Positions 24,730 to 33,889 of a stretch of DNA of 64,000 nt are shown here, piece by piece. This DNA is from Sinomonas sp. ASV486 (GTDB lineage Bacteria > Actinomycetota > Actinomycetes > Actinomycetales > Micrococcaceae). The notes under the pieces were generated by a model that was not told the DNA's origin, ran no database searches, and worked only from the letters and a program-made list of their open reading frames with translations. Location of the stretch: NCBI RefSeq assembly GCF_030908215.1, contig NZ_JAVFJK010000006.1, positions 1-64,000 on the forward strand, read 5' to 3'. Position numbers and translations under genes: made by a program. Every line of letters begins with the position of its first letter. The stretch's first letter is position 1.

Positions 24730-25637
24730 ACTTTGCAGACTTCTGGGGAACCGTGTTCTCGTTCGAGAACTACGGCGATATCCTCGCGCTCGTCATCGAC
24801 TCGGTCTGGGCCGGGGCGATCCTGGGCCTCCTCGGCGGCGTCGTGGGGACGTTCGTCATGAAACGGGACCTCGCGTTCGCTGTCCACGGGATTTCCGAGC
24901 TCTCGTTCGCGGGTGCCGCGTTCGCGCTCCTCGTGGGGGCAGACATCGTCACGGGTTCCCTCGTCGGATCCGTCGCGGCCGCACTCGTCGTAGGGCTCAT
25001 GGGCGGACGGGCCCGCGAGAAGAACTCCGTGATCGGTGTCCTCATGCCGTTCGGCCTTGGGCTCGGCATCCTGTTCCTCGCGCTCTACCAGGGCAGGGCA
25101 GCGAACAAGTTCAGCCTCCTCACGGGGCAGATCGTTGCCGTGGACACGGTCCAGCTGCAGACCCTCGCCATCGCGGCGGCCGTGGTGATCGCGACCCTCA
25201 TCGCGGTGTGGCGGCCGCTCACGTTCGCCAGCGTCGACCCGGAGATGGCATTCGCGCGGGGCGTTCCGGTGCGGTTGCTTTCGATCGCGTTCATGGTGGT
25301 GCTCGGGGTGAGCGTGGCCCTGTCGATCCAAGTGGTGGGCGCGCTCCTCGTCCTTGCGCTGCTCATCACACCGGCTGCCGCCGCACTCAGGGTCACGTCC
25401 TCGCCGAAGCTCGTCCTCCTGCTCAGCGTGCTCTTCGCGATGGCGGCGACCGTGGGCGGCATTCTGCTCGCGCTCGGCGGGCGCCTGCCGATCAGCCCCT
25501 ACATCACGACGCTCTCGTTCCTGTTCTACGTCGTGTGCGCGGTTATCGGCTGGGTACGGCACCGCATGGGTCTGACCGGGCGAGTCGTCCGTCCTGCCCG
25601 GGAGTCGAGCGAACGCACGACGCCGGTCGCCGCCTGA
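24726..25637 (+). CDS. znuB: Metal ABC transporter permease
   Basis: This 303-residue ABC-3 family permease has about eight or nine hydrophobic segments. Recognisable motifs include GGVVGTFVMKRDLAFAVHGISELSFAG (the family's start-of-core motif), PFGLGLGILFLAL and the coupling region SVALSIQVVGALLVLALLITPAAAAL. The ATG at 24726 overlaps the ATPase stop. A longer in-frame opening upstream is a shadow of the two preceding genes. The stop codon lies inside a strong hairpin shared with convergent zur. Confidence 0.93.
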   Translation: MNFADFWGTVFSFENYGDILALVIDSVWAGAILGLLGGVVGTFVMKRDLAFAVHGISELSFAGAAFALLVGADIVTGSLVGSVAAALVVGLMGGRAREKNSVIGVLMPFGLGLGILFLALYQGRAANKFSLLTGQIVAVDTVQLQTLAIAAAVVIATLIAVWRPLTFASVDPEMAFARGVPVRLLSIAFMVVLGVSVALSIQVVGALLVLALLITPAAAALRVTSSPKLVLLLSVLFAMAATVGGILLALGGRLPISPYITTLSFLFYVVCAVIGWVRHRMGLTGRVVRPARESSERTTPVAA

Positions 25638-25660
25638 GGCGCGCGTCCCGCCTCAGGCGG
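25630..25660. terminator. Bidirectional terminator between znuB and zur
   Basis: CCGCCTGAGGCG (25630-25641) pairs perfectly with CGCCTCAGGCGG (25649-25660) across a 7-nt loop. The znuB stop codon is in the left arm. The zur stop lies 17 bp beyond. Confidence 0.7.
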
Positions 25661-25676
25661 GGCCCGCCGTCGTCCA

Positions 25677-26150
25677 TTAGGACCGCGTTGGAGCGCCCCC
25701 CGCGCCCATGCCGCCCCCGGCGGTCCGGGGAGTACCCTCGCGGGCGACGATGAGGGTGCACTCGGGGCAGAGCCCGAAGATCTCGACGGTGTGCTCGACC
25801 GCCGTGTAGCCATGCTCGCCAGCGACGCGGCTCGCCCACGTCTCGACCGCCGGCGCCTCGACATCCACGGCCTTCCCGCACCGGCGGCACACGAGGTGAT
25901 GGTGGTGTCCCGTGGCCTCGCACCGGCGGTAGACGGCCTCGCCGTCGTCGCTGCGCAGCACGTCGACGAGGCCTTCCTCGGCCATCGACTGGAGGATGCG
26001 GTAGGTCGTCGCCAGGGAGACGGCCGTGCCTTGGTCGTGGAGCAAGCGGTGCAGCTCCTGAGTGCTCACGAAGTCCTCGAGCCGGTCGAGGGCTCCTGAG
26101 ACTGCGAGCCGCTGCTTCGTCACACGCTGCTCGCGTGTCCGTTCTGCCAC
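25677..26150 (-). CDS. zur: Fur-family regulator, probably Zur
   Basis: This 157-residue repressor has an N-terminal winged helix (about 8-82, with SGALDRLEDFVSTQELHRLLHDQG and TYRILQSMAEEGLVDVL). The metal-rich dimer domain follows, with HHHHLVCRRCG (about 96-106) and FGLCPEC, giving the two CxxC pairs of a structural zinc site. Convergence with the zinc-type ABC genes and the Zur-like box upstream of znuA favour Zur over Fur or PerR. No Shine-Dalgarno site stands out, and a degenerate tandem repeat lies directly upstream. Confidence 0.88.
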   Translation of the reverse strand: MAERTREQRVTKQRLAVSGALDRLEDFVSTQELHRLLHDQGTAVSLATTYRILQSMAEEGLVDVLRSDDGEAVYRRCEATGHHHHLVCRRCGKAVDVEAPAVETWASRVAGEHGYTAVEHTVEIFGLCPECTLIVAREGTPRTAGGGMGAGGAPTRS

Positions 26151-26165
26151 CGACCCCTCCTTGCC

Positions 26166-26237
26166 GTGTCCGGACAGCGCTGTTCCGGATCTGCTGTGTT
26201 TGAACCCGCTGTGTCCGGACCTGCTGTCCGGGCCTGC
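26166..26237. repeat. Degenerate 15-bp tandem repeat upstream of zur
   Basis: Five imperfect head-to-tail units related to GTGTCCGGACCTGCT start at 26166, 26182, 26196, 26211 and 26226. Several contain the palindrome TCCGGA. They fill the space between the zur start and the divergent metallo-hydrolase promoter and do not resemble a Zur box. Confidence 0.6.
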
Positions 26238-26275
26238 ATGCCTTCCGAGGCCTACCAGCTTAGCAAGAACGGTTC

Positions 26276-26281
26276 TAGACT
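26276..26281 (+). promoter_or_regulatory. -10 box for leaderless metallo-hydrolase gene
   Basis: TAGACT lies exactly 6 nt before the GTG at 26288, with no ribosome binding site between. Confidence 0.55.
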
Positions 26282-26287
26282 TTCGCC

Positions 26288-26959
26288 GTGCGCATGACCA
26301 AATACACCCACTCGTGTGTCCGGTTCGACAAGCCCGGGACGGATGGAGGCCGATCCACCCTCGTGGTAGATCCCGGGTCCTTCTCGGAGGTCGAGGAAGC
26401 CCTCGACGGTGCGCAGGCCCTGCTCGTGACGCACGAGCATCCCGACCACATCGACGTGGTGCGGGCCGCCGCAGCGCTCGAGAGCAGCGCTTCCCTCGAG
26501 GCCTGGGCGCCGGCGAAGACGGCCGGGCAGCTGACGGAGGCCGCGCCGTCGGCCGCGAGCCGGATCCACGTTGCAGAGCCAGATGCCGAGTTCGAGGCGG
26601 CAGGCTTCCACATCAGGACCTTCGGGAGCCAGCACGCCCTCATCCACGCGAGCGTGCCGGTGGTGGCGAACATCGGCTACCTGATTGACGGCGAGGTGTT
26701 CCACCCGGGGGACTCGTTCACCGTGCCTTACGGTGTGGCCGTCCCAACGCTCCTCGTACCGATCCACGCACCGTGGAGCAAGGTGGGCGAGGTGCTCGAC
26801 TACGTCATCGCGGTGCGCCCGCAGCGGGCCTACCCCATCCACAACGCGCTCATGAACGATCTCGGGACCGGGCTCGTCGAGGGCCACGCCCAGCGGATCT
26901 CGGGCCTCTACGGGACCCAGTTCGCGCATCTCGCGCCGCGCGAGTCTGTCGAGCTCTGA
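26288..26959 (+). CDS. MBL-fold metallo-hydrolase
   Basis: This 223-residue metallo-beta-lactamase-fold protein has the metal motif THEHPDHID (about residues 49-57), GDSF near 140 and a histidine in YPIHNALMND near 190. It resembles the small UlaG/UPF0173-like hydrolases that act on phosphodiesters or lactones; the substrate is unknown. The GTG at 26288 fits the leaderless pattern; an ATG two codons later is also possible. It ends 18 bp before the convergent Cds1-like stop. Confidence 0.8.
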   Translation: MRMTKYTHSCVRFDKPGTDGGRSTLVVDPGSFSEVEEALDGAQALLVTHEHPDHIDVVRAAAALESSASLEAWAPAKTAGQLTEAAPSAASRIHVAEPDAEFEAAGFHIRTFGSQHALIHASVPVVANIGYLIDGEVFHPGDSFTVPYGVAVPTLLVPIHAPWSKVGEVLDYVIAVRPQRAYPIHNALMNDLGTGLVEGHAQRISGLYGTQFAHLAPRESVEL

Positions 26960-26977
26960 GCGAGACACTGGCCGCGG

Positions 26978-28096
26978 TCAACCGCGCCAGCGGCCCGTCG
27001 CGAAGAAGTCCGCGAGCACGGTGCCGTGGTGTTCCGGGTCCAGCCCGTGGGCCTCGAGCCAGGCGTCGTCGCCGTACGAATTCCGGTACCGCGCGCCGCC
27101 ATCGCACATGAGCGTCACAATGCTGCCGCGCTCACCGTTCTCGACCATCTCCGCGACGAGCTGCCACACGCCCCAGAGGCTCGTGCCCGTGGAGGGGCCG
27201 GCGGTGAAGCCGAAGCGCGCGGTGAGGTCCCGCATCGCGGCGACGGACGCGCCGTCGGGCACCCTGAACATGCGGTCGACGATCCGCGGATTGAAGCTCG
27301 GCTCGAGCCTCGGCCGGCCGATCCCCTCGATCCTGGACGCGCTGCCGACCGCCGGAGCACCGGATTCCCAGCTCGGGTAGAACGCCGAGTTCTCGGGATC
27401 GACCACTGCCAGCTGGGTCGCGAGCCGTCGGTAGCGCACGTACCGGCCGATCGTCGTGCTCGTGCCGCCCGTTCCGGCGCCGACGACGATCCATCGGGGC
27501 ACCGGATGGGGCTCGAGCGCCAACTGGTCGAAGATCGTCTCGGCGATGTTGTTGTTGCCGCGCCAGTCCGTGGCCCTTTCGGCGAACGTGAACTGGTCCA
27601 GGTAGTGCCCGCCGCTTTCCCGGGCGAGCCGCGCAGCCTCCCCGTAGACCTCGGACGCCGACTCGACGAAGTGGCACGTGCCGCCGTACTGCTCGATGAG
27701 CGCGATCTTCTCTTCGCTCGTCCCGCGCGTCATGACGGCTGTGAACGGGATGCCGAGGAGCCGCGCGAAGTAGGCCTCGGAGACCGCCGTGCTCCCGCTC
27801 GAGGCCTCGACCACCGGCGTGCCCTCACGGATCCACCCGTTGACGAGGGCGAAGAGGAAGAGCGACCGGGCGAGCCGGTGCTTGAGGCTGCCGGTGCGGT
27901 GCGTCGACTCGTCCTTGAGGTAGACGTCTACGCCCCACTCGCGGGGCAGCGGGATGCGGTGCAGATGGGTGTCGGCGCTGCGATGTGCGTCGGCCTCGAG
28001 GCGGCGGATCGCCTCGTTGACCCAGGCGCGATCGGGCAGGGCGCGGTCTGGCACGGCGCGGTCAGAGGTGTCGTGGCTCGCGGCGCGGGGGTCCAT
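26978..28096 (-). CDS. cds1: PLP-dependent cysteine synthase-fold enzyme, Cds1-like L-cysteine desulfhydrase
   Basis: This 372-residue fold-type II PLP enzyme has its Schiff-base lysine at K72 ([13 protein letters not shown]) and a phosphate loop [16 protein letters not shown]. The sequence fits the actinobacterial Cds1 group, which releases H2S, pyruvate and ammonia from cysteine, rather than CysK/CysM (inference from memory). The first 24 residues contain the triple [14 protein letters not shown] repeat. The ATG at 28096 has -10 TACGCT 6 nt upstream. A much longer in-frame extension would run through the divergent rhodanese gene and is rejected. Confidence 0.82.
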   Translation of the reverse strand: MDPRAASHDTSDRAVPDRALPDRAWVNEAIRRLEADAHRSADTHLHRIPLPREWGVDVYLKDESTHRTGSLKHRLARSLFLFALVNGWIREGTPVVEASSGSTAVSEAYFARLLGIPFTAVMTRGTSEEKIALIEQYGGTCHFVESASEVYGEAARLARESGGHYLDQFTFAERATDWRGNNNIAETIFDQLALEPHPVPRWIVVGAGTGGTSTTIGRYVRYRRLATQLAVVDPENSAFYPSWESGAPAVGSASRIEGIGRPRLEPSFNPRIVDRMFRVPDGASVAAMRDLTARFGFTAGPSTGTSLWGVWQLVAEMVENGERGSIVTLMCDGGARYRNSYGDDAWLEAHGLDPEHHGTVLADFFATGRWRG

Positions 28097-28102
28097 TCGG
28101 AC

Positions 28103-28165
28103 AGCGTATCCGTCTCGTGCACGTGCCTCTCCGCCGTGCCCCCCGCGCGGTGGCGCGGCTAGGGT
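28103..28165. promoter_or_regulatory. Divergent leaderless promoters of cds1 and rhodanese genes
   Basis: The 75-bp gap holds TACGCT on the minus strand (28108-28103) and TAGGGT on the plus strand (28160-28165). Each is exactly 6 nt from its start codon, and neither gene has a Shine-Dalgarno site. The -35 regions must overlap, so the two genes may compete or be co-regulated. Confidence 0.5.
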
Positions 28166-28171
28166 GGGGTC

Positions 28172-29092
28172 ATGGGCGCAGAACAGGTTCTCTTGGCGGC
28201 GGATGATCTCGCAGCACTCCTCGCGGCCGGCACGCCGATCGTGGTGCTTGACGTGCGGTGGGCCCTGGGCGGCCCGTATGGCCGCGGGGAATACGAGGCG
28301 GGGCACATCCCGGGCGCCGTGTTCGCCGACCTCGAGACGGAGCTTGCCGCACCGGTGGCCCCCGGGAGCGCAGAGGAGGCCGCGGGCGGGCGCCACCCCC
28401 TCCCGACGAGGGAGGCCCTCGAGGACTCGGCGCGTCGGTGGGGGATCGACGACGGCGACGCGGTGGTCGTGTACGACGCGACCTCGGGCCAGGCAGCGGC
28501 GCGTGCGTGGTGGATGCTGCGCGACGCAGGCCTCGCTCAGGTGCGGATCCTTGACGGCGGCCTCGCGGCATGGACACGAGCCGGCGGGGAGCTCGAGGCC
28601 GGCCGCCGTGAGGCCGAGCCCGGCACGGTCACGCTCGGCGAGGGGCACATGCCGCGGATCGACGCGGCCGCGGCGGCCGCCTTCGCCGCACCGCGGCCCT
28701 CCGGGATCGGCGGTGTCCTCCTCGACGCGCGCGCGGCCGAACGCTACCGGGGCGACGTCGAGCCCGTGGACCCGCGCGCGGGACACATCCCCGGCGCTGT
28801 GAGCGCGCCGACGTCGGGCAACCTCGCCCCGGACGGGACGTTCCTGCCAGCCGTGGCCCTGCGCGAGCGGTACGCGCGCCTCGGGGCCGTGGCCGGGGAA
28901 CCGGTGGCTGTCTACTGCGGCTCGGGCGTCACTGCGGCGCACGACGTCGCGGCGCTGGCCATCGCGGGCATCGACGCCGCGCTGTACCCCGGATCGTTCT
29001 CGCAATGGTCCCGCGACCCATCCCGGCCCGTGGCCGTGGGGGACAGCCCCGGTGGGGCTGCCGGACCGGATGCGATAGCGTCGGACCGATGA
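28172..29092 (+). CDS. Two-domain rhodanese sulfurtransferase
   Basis: This 306-residue thiosulfate or 3-mercaptopyruvate sulfurtransferase has an inactive N-terminal rhodanese domain (about 10-145, [25 protein letters not shown]). The catalytic C-terminal domain (about 160-290) carries the persulfide cysteine C249 in the loop CGSGVTA, which favours the mercaptopyruvate type. It is divergent from the cysteine desulfhydrase-like gene, so both probably serve cysteine and sulfide handling. The tail after [10 protein letters not shown] is disordered. Confidence 0.9.
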   Translation: MGAEQVLLAADDLAALLAAGTPIVVLDVRWALGGPYGRGEYEAGHIPGAVFADLETELAAPVAPGSAEEAAGGRHPLPTREALEDSARRWGIDDGDAVVVYDATSGQAAARAWWMLRDAGLAQVRILDGGLAAWTRAGGELEAGRREAEPGTVTLGEGHMPRIDAAAAAAFAAPRPSGIGGVLLDARAAERYRGDVEPVDPRAGHIPGAVSAPTSGNLAPDGTFLPAVALRERYARLGAVAGEPVAVYCGSGVTAAHDVAALAIAGIDAALYPGSFSQWSRDPSRPVAVGDSPGGAAGPDAIASDR

Positions 29093-29208
29093 ACCCCGGA
29101 CGGCCCGTCATCCCGGGCGCGGACAAGATCCGCGCAGATCTTGTTTCGGCCACCGCGACGCGGGACTCGCGCACGGCGGGCACCCAGAACACACCTGACA
29201 GGAGAGCC

Positions 29209-29637
29209 ATGAGCACGCTGTTCACCCGGATCATCGAGGGCGAGCTGCCCGGACGCTTCGTCTGGAAGGACCCGGACGTCGTCGCCTTCCTGAGCATCGG
29301 CCCCCTCGCGGACGGGCACGCGCTCGTGGTGCCGCGCGCGGAGGTCGACAAGTGGACCGATGCCTCGCCCGAGCTTCTCGCGAAGGTCACGCTCGTCGCG
29401 CAGACCATCGGCCGGGCACAGATGGAAGCCTTCGGTGCTCCGCGCGCCGGCGTGATCATCGCGGGCTTCGAGATCAATCATCTGCACCTGCACGTGTGGC
29501 CGTCGTTCTCCGAGGCCGAGTACGACTTCAAGAAGGTCCAGCAGAACCCGGATCCCGCCGTCATGGACGCCGCAGCCGAGAAGATCCGTGAGGCCCTGCG
29601 CGCCGCTGGACACGGCGAGAACGTCCCCGCCGCCTAG
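29209..29637 (+). CDS. HIT-domain nucleotide hydrolase/transferase
   Basis: The protein has 142 residues and a complete histidine triad H91-H93-H95 in EINHLHLHVWPS, with the N-terminal FxRIIEGELPGRFVW opening of bacterial HIT proteins. It probably hydrolyses adenosine-phosphoramidate-type substrates. The ATG at 29209 has CAGGAGA 5 nt upstream; the frame is open further upstream without family features. It is convergent with hrpA across 29 bp. Confidence 0.9.
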   Translation: MSTLFTRIIEGELPGRFVWKDPDVVAFLSIGPLADGHALVVPRAEVDKWTDASPELLAKVTLVAQTIGRAQMEAFGAPRAGVIIAGFEINHLHLHVWPSFSEAEYDFKKVQQNPDPAVMDAAAEKIREALRAAGHGENVPAA

Positions 29638-29666
29638 CCTCGCCTCACCGAGGTGCCTCATCCCCG

Positions 29667-32600
29667 TCAGGCTGGGGCGAGCGCCTCGCCGAGGGCCTGC
29701 CGGACTCGCTTCTCCGAGACCTTCCCGGCCGTGCCGAGTTCGACGGCGAAGAGGCTTACCCGGAGCTCCTCGATCATCCAGCGGACCTGCTCGAGCAGCC
29801 CCTGACTGCGTCCCGTTGGTGCGAGCGCGGCGACCGCGTCGTCGTAGTCGTCCTCGAGGGCCTGGACAGCAGCCATGGCGACGGCGTCGCGCTGGACGTT
29901 CGTGGGCAGCTTCTCGAGCCGCCGCTCGATCGCGCGGAGGTACCGCGGCAAGTGCTCGAGCTGAGCGTAGCCCGTCTGTGCTACAAAGCCCGGGTACACG
30001 AGCTGCTCGAGCTGGGCCTTGATGTCATTCAGCGCGCTGATGAGCGCGAGGCTCGTGGTGCCCTTGAGCGCCTTGGCGATGCGCGCCGAGGCCGCGAGGA
30101 CCTGCTCGACGATCGCCGTGACCTTGAAGACGGTGTCGATGAGCTCGGCGCGGACATCGTCGAAGAGTGCGTCGAACGCCGCGCGGTCCCACGGGAGTTC
30201 GGTGGGGACGAGACGGTCGATCGCAGCGAGCGAGCAGTCCGCAATGAGGTCTGTGACGGAACCGTGCGGGTTCTGGCTGAACGTGAGCTTCTCGCGGTTG
30301 TTGAGGTGCTCGAGAACGTACCGGTCGGGCGGCGGGATCCTCACCGCAAGGAGGCGGATGACGCCGCCCCGGTGGGCGCGCAGCTGGTCCTGACTGGTCT
30401 GGAACACGCGGAGGCCCACCGTGCCGCGGGGCGCGGCCTTGGTGCGGCCCTCATCGATGAGCGCGGGGTACCCGGTGACCGTGTGACCGGCGACGACGGT
30501 GCTCGCCGTCCGCGGAACCGTGCCGACGCTCCAATCGGTCAATCCACTGCGCTCGGCTAATCCGCTGCGCTCGGCGAGGCCCGAGCGGCCGGTGGCGGGC
30601 GCCGTCGTGCGCCCATCCGGTGACGTCGCGCCCGCACGGGGTGACGTCGCGCCCGCACGGGGTGACGTCGCGCCACCACGGGGTGACGTCGCGCCACCAC
30701 GGGGTGACTTCGGCGCGGCGGTCGCGGGGGTGGCGCCGAGGGACTCCGCGATCGCGCGGCGGGTGGCGGGTGCGAGCTGCTCCTGGAGGGCCACGAGGTC
30801 CTTGCCTGCGCCAAGCACCTTCCCCGTCGGGTCGACCACGCTGAAGGTCATCTTGAGGTGCGGTGGGACGGCGTCCCAGTTCCACGAGCCGGGCGGGATG
30901 ATCTGCCCCTTGAGCCGGCGCAGCACGAGCTCGAGGGACTCCTCGAGGGAGTCGCCGGCAGAGTCGAAGTCGGCGTCGAGGGCCGCGACGGACTGGCGCG
31001 CGACGTCCGGCGCGGGCACGAAGTTCTTGCGGATCTGCTTGGGCAGGGACTTGATGAGCGCCGTCACGAGTTCGACGCGCTGGCCGGGGATCTGCCAGCG
31101 GAACGGCTCGGGCTCGAGCTGGTTGAGGAACAGGACCGGAACCTCGGCGGTGACGCCGTCCGTCGGATCGGGAGTGCCCCCCGGGGCGACCGGATGGAAC
31201 TCGTAGGCCAGTGGCAGGTCGAACCCGCCCTGCCGCCACACCGTCGGGTAGGCGGCGTCGGCGGTCTCGGCGGTGCCTGCCGCCGCCTCGCCGAGCACGA
31301 GCGCACGGTCGAAGTCGAGGAGGTGCTCGTCCGCGTGCCGCGCCTTCTTCCACCACGCGTCGAAGTGCCGCTCGGACACGACATCGGCCGGGACGCGGGC
31401 GTCGTAGAACTCGAAGAGCGTCTCGTCGTCGACGCGGAGGCCGCGGCGCCGTACGCGCGTCTCGAGCTCGTCGACCTCCTCGAGCAGCTCACGGTTGCGC
31501 TTGAAGAAGTGATGGCGCGTATTCCAGTCGCCCTCGACGAGGGCGTGGCGGATGAACAGCTCACGTGCCAGCTCGGGATCGACGCGGCCGTAGTTGATGC
31601 GGCGCTGCGCGACGAGCGTCACGCCGTAGAGCGTGACCTTCTCGAACGCCTGGACCGAGCCGGCGCGCTTGGACCAGTGCGGCTCCGAATAGCTGCGCTT
31701 GACGAGGTGCGGGGCCACGAGCTCGCCCCACGCCGGGTCCATCTTGGCCGCGGTCCGGGCCCACAGCCGGCTCGTCTCGACGAGCTCGGCCGCCATGACG
31801 AACGTGGGGTTCTTCTTGAAGAGCGCCGATCCCGGGAAGATCGCGAAACGGGTGCCGCGGGCGCCCAGATAGTCCCGCTTGCGCTCGTCGAGGAGCCCGA
31901 TGTGGCTCAGGAGACCGGCCAGCAGCGACTGGTGGACGGCGTCGTGCTTGCCCACCGGATCGGTATCTCGCGCCTGCCCCAGTGAGATTCCGAGCGGCCG
32001 GGCGAGCTGCCGGAGCTGCGTGAAGAGCTCCTGCCACTCGCGCACCCGCAGGTAGTTGATGTACTCGGCCTTGCACAGGCGCCGGAACGCGGAGGAGGAG
32101 AGCTCGCGCTGCTGCTCCTGGAGGTAGTTCCACAGGTTGAGATAGCCCGTGAAGTCGGAGTTCTCGTCCTTGAACCGCGCGTGCTTCTCGTCCGCGGCCT
32201 GGCGCTTGCCGGTTTCCTGCGACGGGCGCTCGCGTGGGTCCTGGATGGTCAGCGCCGCAGCGAGGACCATGACCTCGCGCGCGCAGTCGCGCCGAGCGGC
32301 CTCCACGATCATGCGTCCGAGGCGTGGATCGACCGGCAGCTGGGCGAGCTGATGGCCGACGGCGGTGAGGCCGCCTCGGGTGCCCCGCCTACCGGCCTCG
32401 ACCGCGCCGCCGGCGCGCCGATCGCGGCGGTGAGCGCCGCCGTCGGGCGCTGCTTCGCCGGGGGTTCCCCCTCCGTCGCCGGCCGAGCCGTCAGCGAGCG
32501 CGCCGAGTTCGCGCAGGAGGGTCACGCCGTCGTTGATCGCGCGCGACTCGGGCGGCTCGACGAAGGGGAAGGCCGCGACATCCTGCGGCCCGCGGGCGAT

Positions 32601-33821
32601 CCCCATGGCCGTCATCTGGAGGATGACGGCCGCGAGGTTGGTGCGGAGGATCTCGGGGTCCGTGAACTCGGGCCGGGAGAGGTAGTCCTCCTCCGAGTAC
32701 AGGCGGATGCAGATGCCGTCCGAGACGCGGCCGCAGCGGCCCGCACGCTGATGTGCGGAAGCCTGTGAGACCCGCTCGATGGGCAGGCGCTGCACCTTGG
32801 TGCGGTGGGAATAGCGCGAGATGCGCGCGGTGCCTGTGTCGACAACGTACTTGATGCCCGGCACCGTGAGCGAGGTCTCGGCGACGTTCGTGGCGAGGAT
32901 GATGCGGCGCCTGCCGCCGGGGGAGAACACGCGGTGCTGCTCGGCGAGCGAGAGTCTGGCGAAGAGCGGGAGGATCTCGGCGCCGGCCATCCGCGGGTTC
33001 TTCTGGATGGAGTTCGCGAGGGCCTCTGCGGCGTCGCGGATCTCGCGCTCGCCCGAGAAGAAGATCAGGATGTCCCCGGGCGCCTCGCGGGAAAGCTCGT
33101 CGACAGCGTCGCACACGGCGTCGACAGGGTCGCGGTCCTCCTCGAGGGCGTCGTCGCTCGCGTTCTCCTCGTCTTCCGTCCCCGTGCCTGCAGGATCGGC
33201 GACCAGAGGCCGGTACCGGACCTCGACGGGATACGTGCGGCCCGAGACCTCGACGATCGGTGCCGGCTCGGAGCTGCCGTCGGGGAGCTCGCGGGCGAAG
33301 TGCCGGGAGAACCGCTGCGGATCGATCGTCGCGGACGTGATGATGACCTTCAGATCGGGCCGCTGCGGCAGGATGCGCCTGAGGTAGCCGAGGATGAAGT
33401 CGATGTTCAGGCTGCGCTCGTGGGCCTCGTCGATGATGATCGTCGAGTAGCGCGTCAGGAGCTTGTCGCGCTGGATCTCGGCGAGCAGGATGCCGTCGGT
33501 CATGAGCTTGACCTTGGTCTCCTTGGACACCTCGCCCGTGAAGCGCACCTGGAAGCCGACCTCTTGGCCCAGTTCGACGCCGAGCTCCTCCGCGATGCGT
33601 TCGGCAACCGTCCGCGCGGCAAGGCGCCGGGGCTGCGTGTGCCCGATGAGCCCCTTCTCGCCGAGGCCGAGCTCTAGGCACATCTTCGGGATCTGGGTCG
33701 TCTTCCCCGAACCGGTCTCTCCTGCGATGATCGTCACCTGGTGGGCGGCGATGGCCTCCATGAGCTCGTCGCGGCGCTCGGAGACCGGGAGGTTGGCGGG
33801 GTACGTGATCGTCAGTGCCAT
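29667..33821 (-). CDS. hrpA: ATP-dependent RNA helicase HrpA (DEAH)
   Basis: This 1384-residue DEAH helicase has Walker A GETGSGKTT (34-42), DEAH (131-134), SAT (about 162) and QRAGRCGR (about 360), in order. HA2, OB and the C-terminal DUF3418 region of HrpA follow. Two insertions depart from the family: an Asp/Gly/Arg-rich one around residues 445-480 and the repeat tract at about 1037-1067 (four RGGATSP/RAGATSP heptads). AERSGL repeats follow the tract. A -10-like TAGACT lies 9 nt before the ATG. HrpA rescues stalled or collided ribosomes in E. coli; the same role is inferred. Confidence 0.92.
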   Translation of the reverse strand: MALTITYPANLPVSERRDELMEAIAAHQVTIIAGETGSGKTTQIPKMCLELGLGEKGLIGHTQPRRLAARTVAERIAEELGVELGQEVGFQVRFTGEVSKETKVKLMTDGILLAEIQRDKLLTRYSTIIIDEAHERSLNIDFILGYLRRILPQRPDLKVIITSATIDPQRFSRHFARELPDGSSEPAPIVEVSGRTYPVEVRYRPLVADPAGTGTEDEENASDDALEEDRDPVDAVCDAVDELSREAPGDILIFFSGEREIRDAAEALANSIQKNPRMAGAEILPLFARLSLAEQHRVFSPGGRRRIILATNVAETSLTVPGIKYVVDTGTARISRYSHRTKVQRLPIERVSQASAHQRAGRCGRVSDGICIRLYSEEDYLSRPEFTDPEILRTNLAAVILQMTAMGIARGPQDVAAFPFVEPPESRAINDGVTLLRELGALADGSAGDGGGTPGEAAPDGGAHRRDRRAGGAVEAGRRGTRGGLTAVGHQLAQLPVDPRLGRMIVEAARRDCAREVMVLAAALTIQDPRERPSQETGKRQAADEKHARFKDENSDFTGYLNLWNYLQEQQRELSSSAFRRLCKAEYINYLRVREWQELFTQLRQLARPLGISLGQARDTDPVGKHDAVHQSLLAGLLSHIGLLDERKRDYLGARGTRFAIFPGSALFKKNPTFVMAAELVETSRLWARTAAKMDPAWGELVAPHLVKRSYSEPHWSKRAGSVQAFEKVTLYGVTLVAQRRINYGRVDPELARELFIRHALVEGDWNTRHHFFKRNRELLEEVDELETRVRRRGLRVDDETLFEFYDARVPADVVSERHFDAWWKKARHADEHLLDFDRALVLGEAAAGTAETADAAYPTVWRQGGFDLPLAYEFHPVAPGGTPDPTDGVTAEVPVLFLNQLEPEPFRWQIPGQRVELVTALIKSLPKQIRKNFVPAPDVARQSVAALDADFDSAGDSLEESLELVLRRLKGQIIPPGSWNWDAVPPHLKMTFSVVDPTGKVLGAGKDLVALQEQLAPATRRAIAESLGATPATAAPKSPRGGATSPRGGATSPRAGATSPRAGATSPDGRTTAPATGRSGLAERSGLAERSGLTDWSVGTVPRTASTVVAGHTVTGYPALIDEGRTKAAPRGTVGLRVFQTSQDQLRAHRGGVIRLLAVRIPPPDRYVLEHLNNREKLTFSQNPHGSVTDLIADCSLAAIDRLVPTELPWDRAAFDALFDDVRAELIDTVFKVTAIVEQVLAASARIAKALKGTTSLALISALNDIKAQLEQLVYPGFVAQTGYAQLEHLPRYLRAIERRLEKLPTNVQRDAVAMAAVQALEDDYDDAVAALAPTGRSQGLLEQVRWMIEELRVSLFAVELGTAGKVSEKRVRQALGEALAPA
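30619..30709. repeat. 21-bp tandem repeat inside hrpA
   Basis: Four head-to-tail 21-bp units start at 30619, 30640, 30661 and 30682, with a partial fifth. Units 1-2 are identical and units 3-4 are identical, differing from the first pair by CCGC versus CACC. They stay in frame and encode heptads ending ATSP. Further 18-bp duplications (CTGCGCTCGGC) lie at 30545-30580. Confidence 0.9.
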
Positions 33822-33877
33822 GGCTGATCCAGTCTAGTGGTGGCACGCTGCGGACACGCCCTGTCCGCGTCCAGGCC

Positions 33878-33883
33878 TAGCCT
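33878..33883 (+). promoter_or_regulatory. -10 box for leaderless PfpI-like gene
   Basis: TAGCCT lies exactly 6 nt before the ATG at 33890, with no Shine-Dalgarno site. Confidence 0.45.
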
Positions 33884-33889
33884 CGAGGC

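Noticed and set aside
28097-29005. 303-codon N-terminal extension of the Cds1-like gene
   Set aside because: It runs antisense through the whole rhodanese gene; a -10 box sits 6 nt before ATG 28096.
30619-30709. Possible CRISPR array
   Set aside because: The repeats are contiguous with no spacers, in frame within hrpA, and no cas genes are present.
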